The notes beneath the pieces are model-generated. The model did no database searches. It was not told the origin of the DNA and was given only the letters and a program-made list of their open reading frames with translations. Positions 29,258 to 38,956 of a stretch of 64,000 nt of DNA are shown one piece after another. Numbering within the stretch: position 1 is the first letter of the stretch; every line of letters begins with the position of its first letter. Position numbers and translations under genes: made by a program. The stretch is from Burkholderia thailandensis E264 (GTDB lineage: Bacteria; Pseudomonadota; Gammaproteobacteria; Burkholderiales; Burkholderiaceae): contig NC_007651.1 of the NCBI RefSeq assembly GCF_000012365.1, positions 1,674,001-1,738,000 on the forward strand, read 5' to 3'.

Positions 29258-30565
29258 TCAGGCGAGCGCCGCGCGAGCGCGGCGCAGGAACGCGGGGATC
29301 GAGCTCACCACATCGGGCTTGCCCTGGTTGCCCGCGATGAACGGGCTCCACGGTTGCGCGCGAATCGCCGTCTTCGTCTTCCAGACGACGTTGAACTGGC
29401 CGTCGCCGCGGATCTCGCCGATCATCACCGGCTTGTGCAGATGATGGTTGCCGTCCATCGTCAGCGTGAAGCCCGACGGCGCGGCCACGCTCTGGCCGAT
29501 CATCGCCGCGCGCACGCGGTCGACGTCGGTGCTCTTCGCCTTCTCGACCGCCTGCTTCCACATGTGGATGCCGACGAACGTCGCTTCCATCGGATCGTTG
29601 GTCACGCGTTTCGCGCCGCCCGGCAGGTTCTGCGACTTCACCCACGCGGCGAACTGCTCCTTGAATTTCGCGTTCGCCGGCCCCTTCACCGACATGAAGT
29701 AATTCCACGCGGCCAGGTGCCCGACGAGCGGCTTCGTGTCGATGCCGCGCAGTTCCTCCTCGCCGACCGAGAACGCGACGACGGGCACGTCGGTCGCCTT
29801 GAGCCCCTGATTGCCGAGCTCCTTGTAGAACGGCACGTTCGAATCGCCGTTGATCGTCGAGATCACGGTGGTCTTGCCGCCTTGCGCGAAGGTCTTGATG
29901 TTCGCGACGATCGTCTGGTAATCGCTATGCCCGAACGGTGTGTAGACTTCCTGAATATCGGATTCCTTCACGCCCTTCGATTTCAGGAACGCGCGCAGGA
30001 TCTTGTTGGTCGTGCGAGGGTAGACGTAATCGGTGCCGAGCAGGAAGAAGCGCTTCGCGCCGCCGCCTTCGGCGCTCATCATGTACTCGACGGCCGGAAT
30101 CGCCTGCTGGTTCGGCGCGGCGCCCGTGTAGAACACGTTGCGCGACATCTCTTCGCCCTCGTACTGCACCGGATAATAGAGCAGGCCGTTCAGCTCCTCG
30201 AACACGGGCAGCACCGATTTGCGCGACACCGACGTCCAGCAGCCGAACACGCACGCGACCTTGTCCTGCGTGAGCAACTGGCGCGCCTTCTCGGCGAAGA
30301 GCGGCCAGTTCGACGCGGGGTCGACGACGACGGGCTGGAGCTGCCGCCCGAGCACGCCGCCGTTCTTGTTGATGTCGGCGATCGTCATCAGCGCGGTGTC
30401 CTTGAGCGAAGTCTCGGAGATCGCCATCGTGCCCGACAGCGAATGCAGGATGCCGACCTTGATCGGGCCTTTGCCCGAATCCGCCGCGCGCGCGAGGGGG
30501 CTTTGCCCGGCGAGCGCCATGACGCCTGCCATCGATCCGAACTTCAAAAGACTGCGACGTTTCAT
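29258..30565 (-). CDS. urtA: Urea ABC transporter substrate-binding protein UrtA
   Basis: A 435-residue periplasmic binding protein. The leader MKRRSLLKFGSMAGVMALAG with cleavage near ARA-AD contains RRSLLKF, a twin-arginine export motif, so it may leave by Tat. The mature protein has GILHSLSGTMAISETSLKD, ACVFGCWTSVSRKSVLPVFEELNGLLYYPVQYEG and the UrtA hallmark GTDYVYPRTTN. It captures urea (or short amides) for UrtBCDE. It is the first gene of the urt-ure locus; a sigma-54 promoter lies 65-79 bp upstream of the start codon. Confidence 0.95.
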   Translation of the reverse strand: MKRRSLLKFGSMAGVMALAGQSPLARAADSGKGPIKVGILHSLSGTMAISETSLKDTALMTIADINKNGGVLGRQLQPVVVDPASNWPLFAEKARQLLTQDKVACVFGCWTSVSRKSVLPVFEELNGLLYYPVQYEGEEMSRNVFYTGAAPNQQAIPAVEYMMSAEGGGAKRFFLLGTDYVYPRTTNKILRAFLKSKGVKESDIQEVYTPFGHSDYQTIVANIKTFAQGGKTTVISTINGDSNVPFYKELGNQGLKATDVPVVAFSVGEEELRGIDTKPLVGHLAAWNYFMSVKGPANAKFKEQFAAWVKSQNLPGGAKRVTNDPMEATFVGIHMWKQAVEKAKSTDVDRVRAAMIGQSVAAPSGFTLTMDGNHHLHKPVMIGEIRGDGQFNVVWKTKTAIRAQPWSPFIAGNQGKPDVVSSIPAFLRRARAALA

Positions 30566-30908
30566 CGAGTTCCCCTTGCCTGTTGGAGTGTGGGCGCGCA
30601 CCGGAGCGGACGCGCGGCGAACCGGTTACGCAAGGCATGTGCCAGATGCGTGCCGGCGCGCGTGCGCGCGCCCGTCGGCGGGGCTTTCGGCGATGCGGCG
30701 CGGTGCCTGCGACGCCCGCGTGCGCGCATCGCATGGTCCGTCGCGGTGCAGCACCGTGCACGCGCATGCTGCATGGTTGTGCATCGCGAGCCGCGTGCTT
30801 ACACTCTCAAGGCGAATTTCCATCGATGCGGCGCTCGCGCGCCGCCCCCGTCAGCGCGCATCGCGACATCTTCCAGATATCGTTCGATCGATTTCCGAGG
30901 AGCTTTCC
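30566..30908. other. Divergent promoter region between urtA and the omega-transaminase gene
   Basis: A 343-bp gap between divergent genes with no credible coding frame. It holds the sigma-54 promoter for urtA (30630-30644) and several short inverted repeats, among them GGTGC-A-GCACC at 30745-30755 and a nearby TGCATGGTTGTGCA. These could bind an activator, but they do not match the NtrC consensus well. The + strand gene has a good ribosome site, GAGGAGC, just before its ATG. Confidence 0.6.
30630..30644 (-). promoter_or_regulatory. Sigma-54 (-24/-12) promoter for urtABCDE-ureDABCEFG
   Basis: Read on the minus strand the sequence is TGGCAC-ATGCC-TTGC, which matches the TGGCAC-N5-TTGC consensus at all ten defined positions. 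The expected transcription start is about 12 bases downstream (~30618), giving a leader of roughly 50 nt before urtA. This predicts RpoN-dependent expression with an enhancer-binding activator, most likely NtrC, under nitrogen limitation. The match is seen; the regulation is inferred. Confidence 0.85.
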
Positions 30909-32237
<1,329 letters not shown>

Positions 32238-32270
32238 GCGGGAGCGGGCGCACGGGCGCGGTGCTCAGAC

Positions 32271-32299
32271 GAAGCGGCGCGCATCGCGTGCGCCGCTTC
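32271..32299. terminator. Strong inverted repeat between converging genes
   Basis: A ten-base-pair perfect stem (GAAGCGGCGC / GCGCCGCTTC) with a nine-base loop sits in the 71-bp gap between the transaminase and rhodanese genes. There is no T-run, so this is a hairpin with a possible terminator role rather than a classical terminator. Confidence 0.5.
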
Positions 32300-32308
32300 G
32301 ATGCGTGC

Positions 32309-32632
32309 TCAATAGCGGGGCACCGAAGGATCGACGTCGCGCGACCACGCGTCGATCCCGCCTTGCAGGTTGTAGAGCTTCGTGAAGCCGCGCGATTCGA
32401 GGAACATCGCGACTTGCGCGCTGCGCATTCCGTGATGGCACACGCAGACGATCGGCGCTTCGTCGTCGAGCTCCTCGCTGCGCGCGGGGATCTGCTGCAT
32501 CGGAATCGACACGCTGCCGTCGATCTTTGCGGTCGCGATCTCCCACGGCTCGCGCACGTCGAGCACGACGGGCGCCGGGCGCGCCGGATCACGCAGCCAT
32601 TCGGCGAGGGCAGTGGCGGTCAGGATCTGCAT
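32309..32632 (-). CDS. Rhodanese-like sulfurtransferase, single domain
   Basis: A 107-residue single-domain rhodanese. VVLDVREPWEIATAKIDGSVSIPM is the CH2A region and VCVCHHGMRSAQVAMFLESRGF holds the active-site loop, with the catalytic Cys in CHHGMRS. The C-terminal NLQGGIDAWSRDVDPSVPRY is the conserved end. It probably moves sulfane sulfur in the cytoplasm (GlpE/PspE type); the acceptor is unknown. It lies 14 bp after the methyltransferase gene and is likely co-transcribed. Confidence 0.9.
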   Translation of the reverse strand: MQILTATALAEWLRDPARPAPVVLDVREPWEIATAKIDGSVSIPMQQIPARSEELDDEAPIVCVCHHGMRSAQVAMFLESRGFTKLYNLQGGIDAWSRDVDPSVPRY

Positions 32633-32646
32633 CGGTGCGAATCGTC

Positions 32647-33300
32647 TCAGAACTTGAAGCGCGACGGCTCCATCGCGTTGACGAGGTGGTCAACGTAGGT
32701 TTCGAACACGTCGGCGACGCGATACTGCTTGTCGTCGATGCGCGTGATGATCTGCGCCTTCATCACCGGCCGGCCGCCGACGAACGCCGCGAGGCGGCCG
32801 CCCACCTTCAGTTGCTCGAGCAGCTCCTGCGGGACGACGGGCAGGCCGCCCGACACGCAGATCACGTCGTACGGCGCCTTCGCGGGCCAGCCGCGCGAAC
32901 CGTCGCCGAGCACGACCTCGGCGTTCGTCACGCCGTTCTTCTTCAGGTTCTCCTCGGCGAACTTCGCGAGGTCCGGATCGATCTCGACCGTCGTCACGCG
33001 CTGGCCGCGCGCGGCCAGCAGCGCCGCCATGTAGCCGGAGCCCGCGCCGATCTCGAGCACGTTCTCGTGCTTCTTCACCGCGAGCTCCTGCAGGACGCGC
33101 GCCTCGACGCGCGGGAACAGCATCTTCTGGCCATTCGGCAGCGGCAGCTCGACGTCGGCGAACGCCAGGTCGCGATACGCGGCCGGCACGAAGTTCTCAC
33201 GCTTGACGACCGACAGCAGGCTCAAGACGTCCTGATCCAGTACATCCCAAGGCCGGATCTGCTGTTCGATCATGTTGAAACGTGCTTTTTCGATATTCAT
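32647..33300 (-). CDS. pcm: Protein-L-isoaspartate O-methyltransferase family protein
   Basis: A 217-residue SAM-dependent methyltransferase. ENVLEIGAGSGYMAALLAARG is the SAM-binding loop (~80), VTTVEIDPDLAKFAEENL holds the acidic SAM-ribose ligand, and RENFVPAAYRDLAFADVELPLPNGQ replaces the usual R-x-x-F-V-P substrate segment. It is shorter and somewhat diverged in the active-site loop from E. coli Pcm, so it may repair isoaspartyl peptides or methylate another substrate. It is transcribed together with the rhodanese gene. Confidence 0.8.
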   Translation of the reverse strand: MNIEKARFNMIEQQIRPWDVLDQDVLSLLSVVKRENFVPAAYRDLAFADVELPLPNGQKMLFPRVEARVLQELAVKKHENVLEIGAGSGYMAALLAARGQRVTTVEIDPDLAKFAEENLKKNGVTNAEVVLGDGSRGWPAKAPYDVICVSGGLPVVPQELLEQLKVGGRLAAFVGGRPVMKAQIITRIDDKQYRVADVFETYVDHLVNAMEPSRFKF

Positions 33301-33406
33301 GGTGTCATGCGGGCCTGGACGGCCGTCAGCGGGGGGACGAAAAACTCTCGGATTGTACCAAACGGGGTCGAGGTCTTGCCTTCAGAACGCCTGCGGTCCG
33401 AGGCGG

Positions 33407-33664
33407 CTAGCGCTTGCTGTTCTTGATCTGCTGCTCGAACGCGACGTCGAGCTTGCTGGCCTTGCGCGGCTTCTTCGGGCCGAGGCCGTCGACGAACGCG
33501 ACGAAATCCTCGAGCGGCAGCGGCGTGCAGAGCTTCTCGGCGGCGCCGCCCGAGCGGTCGACGAGGTAGAAGAGGCCGCCCGGCATGCCTACCGCCGAAT
33601 ACTGCGGGTTCCCGGTGCGGGTTCTCAGGCGTTCGACCGCGCGGGTCGCTTGCGTGGTGCGCAT
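33407..33664 (-). CDS. Conserved hypothetical protein, 85 aa
   Basis: An 85-residue soluble, basic protein; I do not recognise a named domain. It starts MRTTQATRAVERLRTRTGNP, has a Gly/Leu patch (GMPGGLFYLVDRSGG) and ends lysine-rich (KKPRKASKLDVAFEQQIKNSKR). GC-rich third positions and absence of a competing frame suggest a real gene. It lies 106 bp upstream of pcm on the same strand, and 76 bp downstream of hemN. Confidence 0.65.
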   Translation of the reverse strand: MRTTQATRAVERLRTRTGNPQYSAVGMPGGLFYLVDRSGGAAEKLCTPLPLEDFVAFVDGLGPKKPRKASKLDVAFEQQIKNSKR

Positions 33665-33740
33665 CGTGCGTCAAAAACGAAAGTGCGATGAAACCGCCAC
33701 TTTATCAACAACGCGCGCCGAGCGCGCGGCGCGGCCGCGC

Positions 33741-35135
33741 TCAGACGGTCTTCGAGTAGCGGTTTTCGGATGCGCCCGACAGATACGCGTCGAACACCAT
33801 CGCGATGTTGCGCACGTGGAGACGCCCGGCCGGATGAATCGTCAGACGATCTGCGCCGATCGACAGCAGGCCGTCGCGCTCGAAGCCGCGCAGCGTGTCG
33901 AGCTCGCTCGAGAACTTGTTCGCGAAGCGGATGCCGTACGCGGCCTCGACGTGCGAGAACGGCAGCACGAGGTTGCACATCAGGTGCGTGATCACGTCGC
34001 GCCGCAGCCGGTCGTCCGCCGAGAGCTTCACGCCGCGCACGATCGGCAGCCGCTGGTCGGCGAGCGCCGCGCCGTAGCGCGGCAAGTCCTTCGCGTTCTG
34101 CGCGTAGACGTCGCCGACCTTGCCGATCGACGACGCGCCGATGCCGATCAGGTCGGCGTCCGCGCGCGTGCTGTAGCCCTGGAAGTTGCGCTGCAGCGTG
34201 CCGTTGCGTTGCGCGCGCACGAGCTCGTCGTCCGGCCGCGCGAAATGGTCCATGCCGATGTACACGTAGCCCGCGCGGGTGAGCTGCTCGATCGCGAGGC
34301 CGAGCAGCGCGATGCGTGTCGCGGGGGGCGGCAGCGCGGCGGCGTCGATCTGGCGCTGCATCTTGAACAGATGCGGCATGTGCGCGTAGCCGAACACGGA
34401 GAGCCGGTCGGGCTCGAGCTCGACGACCGTGTCGAGCGTGCGCGCGAAGCTTGATACCGTCTGGTGCGGCAGCCCGTAGATGAGATCGATGCCGATCGAG
34501 TGATAGCCCGTTGCGCGCGCGGCGCGCACGAGGTCGGACGTCATCTTGAGCGGCTGCACGCGGTTGATCGCGCGTTGCACGTCGGGGTCGAAGTCCTGCA
34601 CGCCGAGGCTCACGCGATTGAAGCCGATCGTGCGCAGATGGACGAGCGTCGCGGGCGACGCGGCGCGCGGATCGATCTCGATCGAGAATTCCCCGGTGCG
34701 ATCCGACGCAAGCGTGAAGTACTCGCGCGTGGCCGCCATCAGTTCGGTCGTCTCGGCCTGCGACAGGAAGGTCGGCGTGCCGCCGCCCCAGTGGAGCTGC
34801 GTGACGGTCCGCTCCGGATCGAAGAGCGCGGCCTGCAACGCGATCTCGTGCTTCAACTGATCGAGATACGGCCGCGCGCGCTTGCGGTTGCGCGTCGCGA
34901 TCTTGTTGCAGCCGCAGTAGAAGCACGCGGTCGCGCAGAACGGGATGTGGAAATAGAGTGACAGATCGCTGGCGGACGCGCCCGGGTCGGCCGCCGCGCG
35001 GATGTAGTCGGCGGGATCGAAATTTTCGCGGAACTGAGGGGCGGTGGGGTAGGACGTATAGCGAGGGCCGTTCGCCGTGTACTTGGCGAGCAGATCGGGG
35101 CGAAACAGCGCCTCGGACGGAATCGGCTGCGTCAT
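33741..35135 (-). CDS. hemN: Oxygen-independent coproporphyrinogen III dehydrogenase
   Basis: A 464-residue radical-SAM enzyme that decarboxylates coproporphyrinogen III to protoporphyrinogen IX without oxygen. YTSYPTAPQFRENF is the usual N-terminus. SLYFHIPFCATACFYCGCNK holds the CxxxCxxC iron-sulfur motif plus the fourth conserved Cys (~60), and QLHWGGGTPTFLS follows (~110). The C-terminal HemN domain has VRGVKLSADDRLRRDVITHLMC and LTIHPAGRLHVRNIAMVFDAYL. The length matches HemN rather than the shorter HemW. The ATG at 35135 is preferred over a longer frame. No FNR box was recognised upstream. Confidence 0.94.
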   Translation of the reverse strand: MTQPIPSEALFRPDLLAKYTANGPRYTSYPTAPQFRENFDPADYIRAAADPGASASDLSLYFHIPFCATACFYCGCNKIATRNRKRARPYLDQLKHEIALQAALFDPERTVTQLHWGGGTPTFLSQAETTELMAATREYFTLASDRTGEFSIEIDPRAASPATLVHLRTIGFNRVSLGVQDFDPDVQRAINRVQPLKMTSDLVRAARATGYHSIGIDLIYGLPHQTVSSFARTLDTVVELEPDRLSVFGYAHMPHLFKMQRQIDAAALPPPATRIALLGLAIEQLTRAGYVYIGMDHFARPDDELVRAQRNGTLQRNFQGYSTRADADLIGIGASSIGKVGDVYAQNAKDLPRYGAALADQRLPIVRGVKLSADDRLRRDVITHLMCNLVLPFSHVEAAYGIRFANKFSSELDTLRGFERDGLLSIGADRLTIHPAGRLHVRNIAMVFDAYLSGASENRYSKTV

Positions 35136-35303
35136 GCTGGAAGCTCGAAGTCGTGCTCTATGACGTCGACCAGTATAGGAACCGTCGGTTTCATTGAATT
35201 GTGTAATAACGTCGCAGCGGCGAATGGCACAATACGGATTCCGCATGCGGCCGCCTGCCGGGCGTTGCGTGGCGATTGACGTGGATTTTGGATACTTGAT
35301 GTG

Positions 35304-35633
35304 ATGATTGGCGAAATTGCCGTGAGTTCGGGGAGTGCGTCCGCGCATGCGTGCCGCGAAGGCTGCGGCGCGTGTTGCATCGCGCCGTCGATCTCGAGCG
35401 CGATTCCCGGCATGCCGAATGGCAAGCCCGCCGGCGTGCGCTGCGCACAGTTGCTCGACGGCGAGCGCTGCGCGATCTTCGGCCGGCCGGAGCGCCCCGC
35501 GTGCTGCTCGGGACTGCGGCCGAGCGACGAGATGTGCGGTGCGTCGCGCGCGGACGCGCTCGCATGGCTCGCCCGGCTCGAAGCCGACACGCGGCCCGCC
35601 GCACTGTTTGCCTCTGCAGGAGATTCAGCATGA
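35304..35633 (+). CDS. YkgJ-family zinc/iron-chelating cysteine cluster protein
   Basis: A 109-residue protein with [53 protein letters not shown]. Its eight closely spaced cysteines match the YkgJ/CxxCxxCC cluster family, thought to bind zinc or an iron-sulfur centre; the function is unknown. GTG at 35301 directly precedes ATG at 35304 and either could start. Its TGA overlaps the ATG of the lipoprotein gene, so the two are coupled. Confidence 0.82.
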   Translation: MIGEIAVSSGSASAHACREGCGACCIAPSISSAIPGMPNGKPAGVRCAQLLDGERCAIFGRPERPACCSGLRPSDEMCGASRADALAWLARLEADTRPAALFASAGDSA

Positions 35634-36211
35634 CCCATACGAGCGCGCCCGGGCGGCGCCGCTTCCTGATTGCCGCGTGCGCGGCCGCGGGCGTCACCGT
35701 TTCGCTGGCCGCGTGCGCGTCGACGTTTCCGTTCATCCCCGATCACTACACGTTCTCGCAAGGCGACGTGCAGCGTGCGGTCGCCCGCAAGTTTCCGTAT
35801 CAGAAGACGGTCGCGCAGGTGATCGACGTCGCGCTCGCGAATCCGGTCGTCGGGCTGCTGCCGGACCAGAATCGCGTCGCGGTGCGGCTCGACGCGCGCT
35901 TCGAGAGCCCGTTCCTGCGCGCGCCCGTCAACGGCAAGTTCACCGTGTCGGGCCAGCTCGCGTACGACGAGCCGAGCCGCTCCGTCGTGCTGAAGGCGCC
36001 CGCCGTCGACAGCGTGAACGTCGACGGCGACGCGCAGTTGTACACGCAGCAGATCAGCGCGGCGGCGGGCCTGCTCGCGACCCAGTTGCTGACCAACTAT
36101 CCGATCTACACGTTCAAGCCGGAACAGCTGCAATTCGCCGGCGTGAATTACGAACCCGGTACAATCACAATTCTTACAAACGGCATACGCGTGGCGATCG
36201 TCGAGAAATGA
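35630..36211 (+). CDS. DUF1439 lipoprotein
   Basis: A 193-residue predicted lipoprotein. The leader [21 protein letters not shown] ends in the lipobox LAAC at about residue 28. The rest fits the DUF1439 (YceB-like) outer-membrane lipoprotein family: [52 protein letters not shown]. Related proteins have a lipid-binding-like fold; the job is unknown. The ATG overlaps the preceding stop and has GCAGGAG upstream. It is followed 76 bp later by uppP. Confidence 0.82.
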   Translation: MTHTSAPGRRRFLIAACAAAGVTVSLAACASTFPFIPDHYTFSQGDVQRAVARKFPYQKTVAQVIDVALANPVVGLLPDQNRVAVRLDARFESPFLRAPVNGKFTVSGQLAYDEPSRSVVLKAPAVDSVNVDGDAQLYTQQISAAAGLLATQLLTNYPIYTFKPEQLQFAGVNYEPGTITILTNGIRVAIVEK

Positions 36212-36287
36212 CGTCGTGTCGCCCGCGGCCGCAGCGGCCGCGGCGGTTCCGCGGCCTCGGTTGATTCACTTCGAAAGCGGGCCACGG

Positions 36288-37118
36288 ATGGACTGGATAC
36301 TGATTTGCAAAGCGCTGGCGCTCGGCATCGTCGAGGGGCTGACTGAATTCCTGCCGGTGTCGAGCACCGGGCACCTGATCGTCGCGGGCAGCTTCCTGCG
36401 CTTTCATCCCGAGCAGGCGAAGACGTTCGACGTCGTGATCCAGTTCGGCGCGATTCTCGCGGTGTGCTGGGAATATCGCCGCAGGATCGTCGACGTCGTG
36501 ACCGGGCTGCCTGCGCAGCGCGAAGCGAGGCGATTCACGATGAACGTCGTAATCGCGACCCTCCCGGCTATCGCGCTCGCGCTGCTGTTCGAGAAAACGA
36601 TCAAGTCGGTGCTGTTCGCGCCGGTGCCTGTTGCCGTCGCGCTCGTCGTCGGCGGCGCGGTGATCCTGTGGGTGGAGGGGCGGCAGCGCGAACGGGGCAA
36701 GCCGTCGCGCGTGCAGTCGATCGACGCGCTGACGCCGCTCGATGCGCTGAAGGTGGGTCTCGCGCAGTGCTTCGCGTTGATTCCGGGGGTGTCGCGGTCC
36801 GGCTCGACGATCATCGGGGGGATGCTGTTCGGCCTCGAGCGGCGCGTCGCGACCGAGTTCTCGTTCTTTCTCGCGATTCCGGTCATCTTCGGCGCGACAC
36901 TGTACGAAACCGCGAAGGATTGGCACGCGTTCAACGTCGATTCGATCGGGCTGTTCGCGATCGGCCTTGCTGCCGCGTTCGTCAGCGCGTTCGCGTGCGT
37001 GCGCTGGCTGCTGCGCTACGTGGCGTCGCACGATTTCACGGCGTTCGCGTGGTACCGGATCGTGTTCGGGCTGTTCGTGCTGCTTGTAGGGTATAGCGGC
37101 TGGATCGAGTGGATCTGA
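36288..37118 (+). CDS. uppP: Undecaprenyl-diphosphatase
   Basis: A 276-residue polytopic membrane phosphatase (BacA) that recycles undecaprenyl pyrophosphate to the carrier used for peptidoglycan, O-antigen and protein O-glycans. Signature 1 is [21 protein letters not shown] (residues ~9-29) with catalytic Glu and Ser; signature 2 is [18 protein letters not shown] (~163-180). Seven to eight hydrophobic segments are present and the length is standard. ATG at 36288 begins the conserved [13 protein letters not shown]. Confidence 0.96.
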   Translation: MDWILICKALALGIVEGLTEFLPVSSTGHLIVAGSFLRFHPEQAKTFDVVIQFGAILAVCWEYRRRIVDVVTGLPAQREARRFTMNVVIATLPAIALALLFEKTIKSVLFAPVPVAVALVVGGAVILWVEGRQRERGKPSRVQSIDALTPLDALKVGLAQCFALIPGVSRSGSTIIGGMLFGLERRVATEFSFFLAIPVIFGATLYETAKDWHAFNVDSIGLFAIGLAAAFVSAFACVRWLLRYVASHDFTAFAWYRIVFGLFVLLVGYSGWIEWI

Positions 37119-37277
37119 GGTCCGGCGTCGCGGCGGCGGCCGTTCTCCGCTGCTTCGCCCGGATACTTGCCGATCGCGGCGGCGCGCGCGCCGCCGTGTC
37201 GAACCTTCAATTCGAACCTTCGATGCGCCCGGGCGCAGTCCGGCCGACCCCGCGCGCAGTCGGCGCGGCGTCGCGCG

Positions 37278-38075
37278 TCAGCCCGCGCGCTTCTTCCTGA
37301 ACACGAGATCCCATACGCCGTGCCCGAGCCGCAGCCCGCGGCGCTCGAACTTCGTCACCGGGCGATAGTCGGGGCGGGGCGCATAGTCTTGCGCGGTGTT
37401 TTCGAGCGACGGGTCCGCGCCCAGCACCTCGAGCATCTGCTCCGCATAGTTCTGCCAGTCGGTCGCGCAATGCAGGTACGCGCCCGGCTTGAGCCGCGCG
37501 GCAAGCTGCGCGACGAACGGCGGCTGGATCAGCCGGCGCTTGTGATGGCGCGCCTTGTGCCACGGGTCCGGGAAGAAGATGTGCGCGCCGTCGAGGCTGT
37601 CCGGCGCGATCATGTGCTCGAGCACCTCGACCGCATCGTGCTGGATGATGCGGATGTTCGACAGTTGCTGCTCGCCGATCAGTTTCAGCAGCGCGCCGAC
37701 GCCCGGCTCGTGCACCTCGACGCCGATGAAGTCGTCGCCCGGGCGATGCGCGGCGATCTCGGCCGTCGACGCGCCCATCCCGAAGCCGATCTCGAGCACG
37801 CGCGGCGCGCGGCGGCCGAAGACCGTGTCCCAGTCCGGCTGGGCATTGTCGTACGGGACGACGAAGCGCGGGCCGAGCTCGTCGATCGCGCGGCGCTGGC
37901 CGGTGGATACGCGGCCGGCGCGCGTGACGAAGCTGCGGATGCGGCGCAGATGAAGCGGGCTCGATTCGTCGTCGGCGTGGCCGGTGGCTCGAGCGGCGTC
38001 GCTTGCCGAAGCGGGGGCGGCGTCATTGGCGTCGTCGTGCGGCACGCCGGAGGCGTTCGGGTCGTCGTGGTTCAT
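37278..38075 (-). CDS. trmB: tRNA (guanine-N7-)-methyltransferase
   Basis: A 265-residue TrmB that methylates G46 in tRNA variable loops. [28 protein letters not shown] is the typical opening (~45-75), [16 protein letters not shown] binds SAM (~92), and [27 protein letters not shown] (~170) is the substrate-binding FPDPWxKxRHxKRR block. The first ~42 residues are a poorly conserved extension. It lies just downstream of tRNA-Gly on the same strand, separated by a terminator. Confidence 0.95.
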   Translation of the reverse strand: MNHDDPNASGVPHDDANDAAPASASDAARATGHADDESSPLHLRRIRSFVTRAGRVSTGQRRAIDELGPRFVVPYDNAQPDWDTVFGRRAPRVLEIGFGMGASTAEIAAHRPGDDFIGVEVHEPGVGALLKLIGEQQLSNIRIIQHDAVEVLEHMIAPDSLDGAHIFFPDPWHKARHHKRRLIQPPFVAQLAARLKPGAYLHCATDWQNYAEQMLEVLGADPSLENTAQDYAPRPDYRPVTKFERRGLRLGHGVWDLVFRKKRAG

Positions 38076-38168
38076 CGTGACAATGAATGAAAGGCGAGGG
38101 GCGGGCCGGATGCGCGGCGCGCGACGGCGTCGTGCTGGACGGGCCGCCCTTACTGCGTATGAAATACG

Positions 38169-38195
38169 AAAAAGCCGCCTTCGACGAGGCGGCTT
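38169..38195 (-). terminator. Rho-independent terminator after tRNA-Gly
   Basis: The stem GCCGCCT / AGGCGGC has a six-base loop and, read on the minus strand, is followed by five Ts. It lies 41 bp after the tRNA 3' end and insulates trmB from the tRNA transcript. Confidence 0.85.
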
Positions 38196-38235
38196 CGCGT
38201 GCTTCGGCTGCGGATGGCATCCATAGCCGGGAAAG

Positions 38236-38310
38236 TGGAGCGGGCGATGGGAATCGAACCCACGTCATCAGCTTGGGAAGCTGAGGTAATGGCCATTATA
38301 CGACGCCCGC
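38236..38310 (-). tRNA. tRNA-Gly (anticodon CCC)
   Basis: On the minus strand the acceptor arms GCGGGCG and CGCCCGC pair perfectly. The D arm contains GTATAATGG, the anticodon arm TCAGC-TTCCCAA-GCTGA gives anticodon CCC, and the T arm contains GGTTCGAATCC. The 3' CCA is encoded. It is 75 nt with CCA. A 40-bp copy of its 5' half lies ~570 bp upstream in transcription terms (38880-38919). Confidence 0.96.
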
Positions 38311-38347
38311 AGAACGCGCAATTGTACAGGGTTTGACGTGGGGATGG
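38271..38347. repeat. Direct repeat copy A: 5' half of tRNA-Gly plus upstream flank
   Basis: Bases 38271-38310 (5' half of the tRNA through the anticodon arm) are identical to 38880-38919. The similarity continues through the flank (ACAGGGTTTG, then ATGGCAA) to about 38347, with several mismatches and one small gap. This copy belongs to the intact tRNA gene. Confidence 0.92.
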
Positions 38348-38460
38348 CAAGCGGGTGGTTTTGGGCGGTGGTAGCGAAACTGGCATCGCTCGATGCTGGA
38401 GCGGTGGCATCGCTGGCAGTGGTGAGATCGGAGATATGTCTTTCGGTATGTTGATTTGAG

Positions 38461-38661
38461 GTGCGTGCAGTAGGTAGCGTGCTTATGCTGCGGCGAAATG
38501 GATATCTAGCGGCTTACGACATGTGCCATAACGTTGGAGATCTCGATCGCGAGTTGGGTAAGCTGGAGCAGCGGGTACTTCGAAGAATCTATGGTGAAGG
38601 GCTCGGGATCGATCTCGCCAAGTTGTCACCGGTGGCTCGTAATTTCTTGGGACTGAACTGA
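38461..38661 (+). CDS. Small hypothetical protein between the tRNA-Gly repeats
   Basis: A possible 66-residue protein (58 if the ATG at 38485 is used). The C-terminal half, DLDRELGKLEQRVLRRIYGEGLGIDLAKLSPVARNFLGLN, has the look of a real helical protein, and codon use is mixed with modest GC3, unlike neighbouring core genes. No family is recognised. It is enclosed by the two tRNA-Gly repeat copies, so it may be cargo or a remnant of an inserted element. Confidence 0.35.
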   Translation: MRAVGSVLMLRRNGYLAAYDMCHNVGDLDRELGKLEQRVLRRIYGEGLGIDLAKLSPVARNFLGLN

Positions 38662-38879
38662 ATTGTCGATCCGATGAGCGATGACGGCCCGTGTTTGGGT
38701 TCGATGTGGTCGGCGAATTGATGCAATATGCGCCGCTATATCGTCAGCTTCTTGAGATTGGCGCTGGCATGAAAACTGGCATCGCCGGGAGCCCCGCATG
38801 AACAGCGGTTCTTCGTGGACTCAGGAGGAAATACGACGTGAGAAGGCGCGTGAATAGTGGTTTTGATTAACGCGCTGGG

Positions 38880-38956
38880 GCTTGGGAAGCTGAGGTAATG
38901 GCCATTATACGACGCCCGCGGAACTGGGAATTCTACAGGGTTTGGGGGGGATGGCA
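38880..38956. repeat. Direct repeat copy B: truncated tRNA-Gly 5' half
   Basis: Exactly 40 bases (38880-38919) match the 5' half of tRNA-Gly(CCC) and stop in the anticodon arm; the 3' half is absent, so this is not a working tRNA. The flanking 37 bases are a diverged copy of the sequence upstream of the intact gene. The two copies have the same orientation, 609 bp apart, as expected for attachment-site or recombination scars. Confidence 0.9.

Noticed and set aside
30741..30790. NtrC-type enhancer sites upstream of the urtA sigma-54 promoter
   Set aside because: The palindromes present (GGTGC-A-GCACC and TGCA-N6-TGCA) do not match the NtrC half-site spacing, so I do not claim an NtrC site.
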